A stretch of 9,663 nucleotides of DNA from Paracoccaceae bacterium. GTDB lineage: Bacteria > Pseudomonadota > Alphaproteobacteria > Rhodobacterales > Rhodobacteraceae. The notes under the pieces are model-generated. The model was given only the letters and a program-made list of their open reading frames with translations. It had not been told where the DNA came from and ran no database searches. The stretch lies in NCBI GenBank assembly GCA_019090405.1, contig JAHRVZ010000364.1:1-9663 (forward strand), given 5' to 3'. The position numbers were made by a program, and so were the translations under genes. This document shows positions 6,593-9,663 of the stretch, in pieces. How positions within the stretch are numbered: the first letter of the stretch is position 1; every line of letters begins with the position of its first letter.

Positions 6593-7066
6593 ATGCCCCA
6601 ACTAAACCGAAGACATTTCCTGATTTTTCTAAGCCTCTCGGTTGCTGGCTGCGCCCATAGCGACCCTGCTGCGGATGAGCCGCCGCTATACCCCAATGAG
6701 ACCCCAGAACTGCGTGTCCTCATCAACAAATACGCCGATCTATACGAGGTGCCTCGCCCATTGGTGCATCGTTTGGTTATCCGTGAAAGCACCCATAACC
6801 CAAAGGCGCGCAATGGGCCTTATTATGGGTTGATGCAAATTCTGCCTGCAACAGCGCGGTCTATGGGATTTAGCGGCCAGCCTAACGATTTGTTGGACGC
6901 AGAAACCAACCTGACCTATTCCGTCAAATACCTGCGTGGTGCTTGGCTGTTATCTGACGGCAGTTATGACACCGCAGTAAAGTGGTACTCACGCGGATAT
7001 TGGCACGAAGCCAAACGTCGGGGGATGTTAGTAGAAACCGGCCTAGTTCCGGCCGGTTCCAATTAG
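6593..7066 (+). CDS. Small lytic transglycosylase (SLT domain) lipoprotein
   Basis: The 157-residue protein has an N-terminal signal with a lipobox, SVAGC, making Cys20 the likely lipidated residue and placing the mature protein in the cell envelope. The signal also carries NRRHFL (5-10), which resembles the twin-arginine RRxFL motif, so Tat export is possible. The SLT domain (about 40-140) has catalytic Glu65 in VIRESTHNP, then YYGLMQILPATA (77-88) and AETNLTYSVKYL (103-114). This is the goose-lysozyme-like fold that cleaves peptidoglycan with formation of 1,6-anhydromuramic ends. It is short compared with Slt70 and close to a single catalytic domain. The ribosome binding site (AAGAAAA before the ATG) is weak. 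The gene converges on aquaporin Z with only 14 bases between the stops. Confidence 0.9.
   Translation: MPQLNRRHFLIFLSLSVAGCAHSDPAADEPPLYPNETPELRVLINKYADLYEVPRPLVHRLVIRESTHNPKARNGPYYGLMQILPATARSMGFSGQPNDLLDAETNLTYSVKYLRGAWLLSDGSYDTAVKWYSRGYWHEAKRRGMLVETGLVPAGSN
7036..7058. terminator. Hairpin inside the 3' end of the transglycosylase gene, possible shared terminator
   Basis: A perfect 8-base GC-rich stem (arms AACCGGCC at 7036-7043 and GGCCGGTT at 7051-7058) with a 7-base loop lies in the last codons of the transglycosylase gene. It is the only strong hairpin between the two convergent genes. Neither side has a real T-run, so it is at best a weak intrinsic terminator; it could also simply block reading through from either gene. 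Confidence 0.35.
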
Positions 7067-7080
7067 CATATCATGGGATA

Positions 7081-7770
7081 TTAGTCGTCGCTGGACAACG
7101 CTTTCCAAATTATTGCACCCAGTGCAGCACCAACCAATGGCGCAACCCAGAATAGCCATAACTGGCCCAGTGCCGGCCCATCAGCAAACAAAGCAACCCC
7201 GGTCGAACGTGCCGGGTTTACCGATGTATTGGTCACTGGGATCGAGATCAGATGGATCAACGTCAGGCATAGGCCAATAGCGATTGGAGCGAATCCCGGA
7301 GATGCGGCGGCGCTTGTTGCCCCCAATATGACTATTATGAAAAACGCAGTCAGGATGATTTCGATCACCAAGGCCGAGATCATCGAGAACCCACCGGGCG
7401 AGGCTTCGCCATATCCGTTTGATGCAAAGCTACCAACTCCGGTGAAATCAGGCCCACCGGACAGAATAATATACAAAACCGCCGCTGCAAGAACGGACCC
7501 GAAAACCTGCGCCAGCCAATAGGGAACCAGGTCTTTGCTTTCAAACCGGCCTGCCATTGCCAGGCCCAGTGTCACAGCCGGGTTGAAGTGCCCGCCAGAA
7601 ATGTGACCGACCGCAAAGGCCATGGTCATAACGGTCAGACCAAAGGCAAATGCAACGCCCAGCCAACCAATCCCTACATCTGCAACCCCAGCGGCAAGAA
7701 CCGCACTGCCACACCCGCCCAGCACCAGCCAGAAGGTACCGACACATTCTGCCAACAATTTTTTTATCAT
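7081..7770 (-). CDS. aqpZ: Aquaporin Z, water channel
   Basis: This 229-residue inner-membrane channel has six transmembrane helices and two half-helices. Both NPA motifs are present: HFNPAVT (Asn63) and SVNPARS (Asn185). The selectivity filter residues read Phe43, His173, Thr182 and Arg188. These match the E. coli AqpZ set (Phe43, His174, Thr183, Arg189) and indicate a water-selective channel rather than a glycerol facilitator. The N-terminus KKLLAECVGTFWLVLGGCGSAV is typical of AqpZ. The start at 7770 is chosen because a GGAG (complement of 7779-7782) lies 8 bases upstream. ATGs at 7776 and 7803 would be too close to that site or would add an atypical leader. A single-gene unit. Confidence 0.96.
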   Translation of the reverse strand: MIKKLLAECVGTFWLVLGGCGSAVLAAGVADVGIGWLGVAFAFGLTVMTMAFAVGHISGGHFNPAVTLGLAMAGRFESKDLVPYWLAQVFGSVLAAAVLYIILSGGPDFTGVGSFASNGYGEASPGGFSMISALVIEIILTAFFIIVILGATSAAASPGFAPIAIGLCLTLIHLISIPVTNTSVNPARSTGVALFADGPALGQLWLFWVAPLVGAALGAIIWKALSSDD

Positions 7771-7880
7771 TATCATCACTCCAAAAAGAACGTCACGAGG
7801 CAAGACCTAACACAGGCCAGAAAAATAACGAAACAATTCTGATACTTGTGCCCGATGATGCAAATCGGTTTGCAGAAACG

Positions 7881-7913
7881 AAAAAGGGGCGAACCATCTG
7901 GCCCGCCCCTTTT
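7881..7913 (-). terminator. Strong intrinsic terminator of tig
   Basis: On the minus strand, 22 bases past the tig stop, AAAAGGGGCG and CGCCCCTTTT form a perfect 10-base stem (7904-7913 with 7882-7891), and the T-run extends to TTTTT. The 12-base interior can add four more pairs (two C-G and two G-U), leaving an AGAT loop. The extra G-U pairs exist only in minus-strand RNA, which confirms the direction. Confidence 0.9.
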
Positions 7914-7935
7914 CAACAAATTGAAGAAATAATTC

Positions 7936-9267
7936 TTAGTCTTCTTCCAACGCCTCAACTGCTTTTTGCAGATCGTCTTTGTTGATCTCTTTGTCGGTGA
8001 TTTCGGCCAGCTCAAAAACATAGTCGACAACTTTGTCCTCAAACAAAGGTGCCCGCATTTGCTGCTGCATTTGCTGGTTTTGCTGCACGAACTCAAAGAA
8101 CTGCTTTTCCTGACCGGGATACTGACGCGCCTGATTCATCATCGCCTGTGTCATTTCGGCGTCAGTCACTTCGACCTCGGCCTTTTGTCCCAACTCGGCC
8201 AGCAACAGCCCCAGACGCACCCGGCGGGTTGCCAGTTTGGTGTGCTCGTCGGTGGTTTCGATTTCCGGGTGATCGTGACCCTGAACATCAGGGTTTTCAT
8301 CATGCCACAGCGAATGGGCAATCTGACCCGCTTCGGCCTCAACCAAAGATGGGGGCAGATCAAACGTCACGACATCATCCAGCGCGTCCAACAGGCCGCG
8401 TTTCATGACTGCGCGCGCGGCACCGACATATTCAGCATCAAGGCGTTCACCAATCTGCCCTTTCAGCGCTGCCAGATCGTCAGCTCCGAATTTCTTGGCC
8501 AGCTCATCGTCCAGCTTGGCTGCGACAGGTTGCTTGACCTCTTTGACGTTACAGTCAAACACAGCGTCTTTGCCGGCCAGGTTTTCCGCCTGATAATCCT
8601 CGGGGAAGGTCACTGTCACGGCTTTTTCTTCACCGGCTTTGACGCCAACCAACTGATCCTCAAAACCCGGAATAAAGCTGTTTGACCCCAGAACCAAAGG
8701 ATAGTCCTCAGCAGATCCGCCTTCAAAAGCGACGTCATCGACTTTGCCCAGGAAATCAAACGTTACCTGATCGCCGTCCTTGGCTTTGGACCCCTTCTTG
8801 CGAGGTTCAAAATCCTGTGCAGTTTCGGCAAGATTGGCAAGCGCTTCTTCAACGGCTTCGTCGTCGGCTTTGACAACCAGTTTTTCCAGCTTAATGGATT
8901 TCAGATCGACTTCGGGAATGTCGGGCAGTGCCTCGTAGGACATATCGACATTGATGTCGTCGCCTTCTTTCCAGTCGTCATCGGTCATTTTCATGTCGGG
9001 CTGCATCGCCGGACGTTCACCGCTGTCTTCAAAGTGTTTGGCCATCGCACCATCAATGGTTTCCTGCATGGCTTCGCCCAGAATACGGGGACCGAATTGC
9101 TTTTTCAGCAGCGCCATCGGAACTTTGCCTTTGCGAAAGCCCTTCATTTCGACTTCGGGCTGCGCTTCGACTAGCTTTTCGTTAACTTTACTGTCCAGCT
9201 CTTCGGCTGAGACTTTAATCGAGTAGCCGCGTTTCAGACCTTCGTTCAGCGTTTCGGTGATCTGCAT
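7936..9267 (-). CDS. tig: Trigger factor, ribosome-bound chaperone and peptidyl-prolyl isomerase
   Basis: The 443-residue protein docks at the ribosomal exit tunnel and shields nascent chains. The N-terminal ribosome-binding domain (about 1-115) carries the signature GFRKGKVP at 43-50. The FKBP-like isomerase domain (about 160-245) has DQVTFDFLG and LVLGSNSFIPGFEDQLVG. The helical C-terminal chaperone domain (about 250-443) includes LPPSLVEAEA (304-313), a His/Asp/Glu patch at about 329-342, a Gln-rich run (395-403) and an acidic tail. Length and order are standard. The start is the ATG at 9267, with GGGG (complement of 9276-9279) 8 bases upstream; a TTG one codon earlier is ignored. It is a single-gene unit with its own terminator. 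No clpP is adjacent, unlike the tig-clpP order in many bacteria. Confidence 0.97.
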   Translation of the reverse strand: MQITETLNEGLKRGYSIKVSAEELDSKVNEKLVEAQPEVEMKGFRKGKVPMALLKKQFGPRILGEAMQETIDGAMAKHFEDSGERPAMQPDMKMTDDDWKEGDDINVDMSYEALPDIPEVDLKSIKLEKLVVKADDEAVEEALANLAETAQDFEPRKKGSKAKDGDQVTFDFLGKVDDVAFEGGSAEDYPLVLGSNSFIPGFEDQLVGVKAGEEKAVTVTFPEDYQAENLAGKDAVFDCNVKEVKQPVAAKLDDELAKKFGADDLAALKGQIGERLDAEYVGAARAVMKRGLLDALDDVVTFDLPPSLVEAEAGQIAHSLWHDENPDVQGHDHPEIETTDEHTKLATRRVRLGLLLAELGQKAEVEVTDAEMTQAMMNQARQYPGQEKQFFEFVQQNQQMQQQMRAPLFEDKVVDYVFELAEITDKEINKDDLQKAVEALEED

Positions 9268-9326
9268 CAAATATTCCCCATAGGATTAAGGCGCGCAGAG
9301 GGCTACGCGGCGTGTAATTTCCGCGC

Positions 9327-9355
9327 CTTTTATTGTCCTGAGCCAGCACGTGCAA
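9327..9355 (-). promoter_or_regulatory. Candidate tig promoter
   Basis: Read on the minus strand, TTGCAC (complement of 9350-9355) and TAAAAG (complement of 9327-9332) are 17 bases apart. Each matches the sigma-70-type consensus at 4 of 6 bases. Transcription would start near 9320 and give a leader of about 53 bases before the tig ATG. Confidence 0.4.
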
Positions 9356-9589
9356 GGGTATTCGGAGTCAACGGCCCCGCAATCTTTAAACAAGACCCGT
9401 TTTTGCCCGAAAAAGCCCGGTACAAAGCCAACCGGCACTGTTCGCCCAAATTCTGGCCCTCTGAAATTTCACTTGAAAATTATTGAGAAATCCCTTAGTT
9501 GGCCCGTGCAAACGTTATTCTTTTTCGACCACTGGTTCCCCAACACGGCGTTCAGTCATTCGATCGAGACCGACAACGCCGCGCTGTCG

Positions 9590-9595
9590 TATACT
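9590..9595 (+). promoter_or_regulatory. Candidate -10 box for the cold-shock gene
   Basis: TATACT matches the -10 consensus at 5 of 6 bases and sits 31 bases before the start codon, giving a leader of about 25 bases. The -35 region (GAGACC at 9566-9571, spacing 18) is weak. CTGTC (9584-9588) and GACAG (9599-9603) form an inverted repeat around the box. A start site further upstream, giving a long cold-shock leader, is equally possible. Confidence 0.35.
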
Positions 9596-9626
9596 GCGGA
9601 CAGAGATATCTATAAGGACTACGGAA

Positions 9627-9663
9627 ATGGCTACTGGCACCGTAAAATGGTTTAATTCAACTA
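9627..9663 (+). CDS. Cold-shock protein, CspA family (3' end cut by window edge)
   Basis: The first 12 codons read MATGTVKWFNST, the near-invariant N-terminus of bacterial CspA-type cold-shock domain proteins, small beta-barrels that bind single-stranded RNA and DNA. AAGGA (9614-9618) lies 8 bases before the ATG, a good ribosome binding site. Only the start is in the window, so the RNP motifs (KGYGFI and VFVH in the family) and the total length cannot be checked. The gene is divergent from tig. Confidence 0.88.
   Translation, partial: MATGTVKWFNST

Larger units (their letters stand above)
9268..9626. other. Divergent intergenic region between tig and the cold-shock gene
   Basis: These 359 bases hold no supportable gene. 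The left part holds the tig leader and probable promoter (separate entry). It includes the palindrome GCACGTGC (9346-9353), overlapping the proposed -35 box. The middle (about 9400-9520) is more A/T-rich than the genes and shows no clear terminator or long repeat. The right part holds a -10-like TATACT and the cold-shock ribosome binding site. AGATATCT (9604-9611) is a short palindrome in the proposed leader of that gene. Confidence 0.6.

Noticed and set aside
7966..8685. 239-codon open frame on the plus strand opposite tig
   Set aside because: It is fully antisense to trigger factor, without a recognisable domain or ribosome binding site.
9350..9655. 101-codon open frame on the plus strand overlapping the cold-shock start
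   Set aside because: It runs into the real cold-shock gene in a different frame, its product is of low plausibility, and it lacks a ribosome binding site.
1..9663. Mobile elements, CRISPR arrays, defence genes, tRNA or rRNA
   Set aside because: I looked for transposases, integrases, regularly spaced repeats, and tRNA-like cloverleaf ends and found none; all the coding regions are familiar housekeeping, envelope or transport families.

Overview
The window looks like an ordinary chromosomal segment of an alphaproteobacterium, most likely a marine Rhodobacterales/Roseobacter-type organism. The evidence is the style of several proteins (a TfoX C-terminal-domain protein, a TIGR02281-type aspartic protease, a DUF1330 protein, trigger factor), the moderate GC content judged by eye, and compact operons whose genes overlap by ATGA. 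There are no rRNAs, tRNAs, CRISPR arrays, insertion sequences, phage genes or obvious transferred islands. I found no convincing new biological system.

Layout, left to right. A TfoX C-terminal-domain protein (+) enters from the left edge and converges on ndk (-, nucleoside diphosphate kinase), with a hairpin terminator between them. Divergent from ndk is a tight three-gene operon (+): a YheS-like ABC-F ribosome-associated ATPase, a MarC-family membrane protein and a membrane-anchored retropepsin-like protease. Both junctions are 4-base ATGA overlaps, so translation is probably coupled. A 165-base gap with a small palindrome cluster precedes an AEC-family permease (+). This converges on a two-gene minus-strand unit: a DUF1330 gene broken by one in-frame TGA, followed by an SDR oxidoreductase. 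Divergent from DUF1330 is a small lytic transglycosylase lipoprotein with a Tat-like signal (+). It converges on aquaporin Z (-). Then come a strong terminator, trigger factor (tig, -) and a 359-base divergent intergenic region. The first 12 codons of a cold-shock protein (+) run off the right edge.

Most genes are housekeeping or envelope functions: nucleotide balance, ribosome-associated ATPase, nascent-chain folding, cold shock, peptidoglycan cleavage, water flux and membrane transport. They do not form one pathway. The most notable anomaly is the single nonsense codon in DUF1330, sited where a Trp is expected, with the rest of the frame intact. Other points to check are palindromes upstream of the AEC permease and between DUF1330 and the transglycosylase, and the lack of a usable Shine-Dalgarno sequence for the ABC-F gene and the AEC gene.
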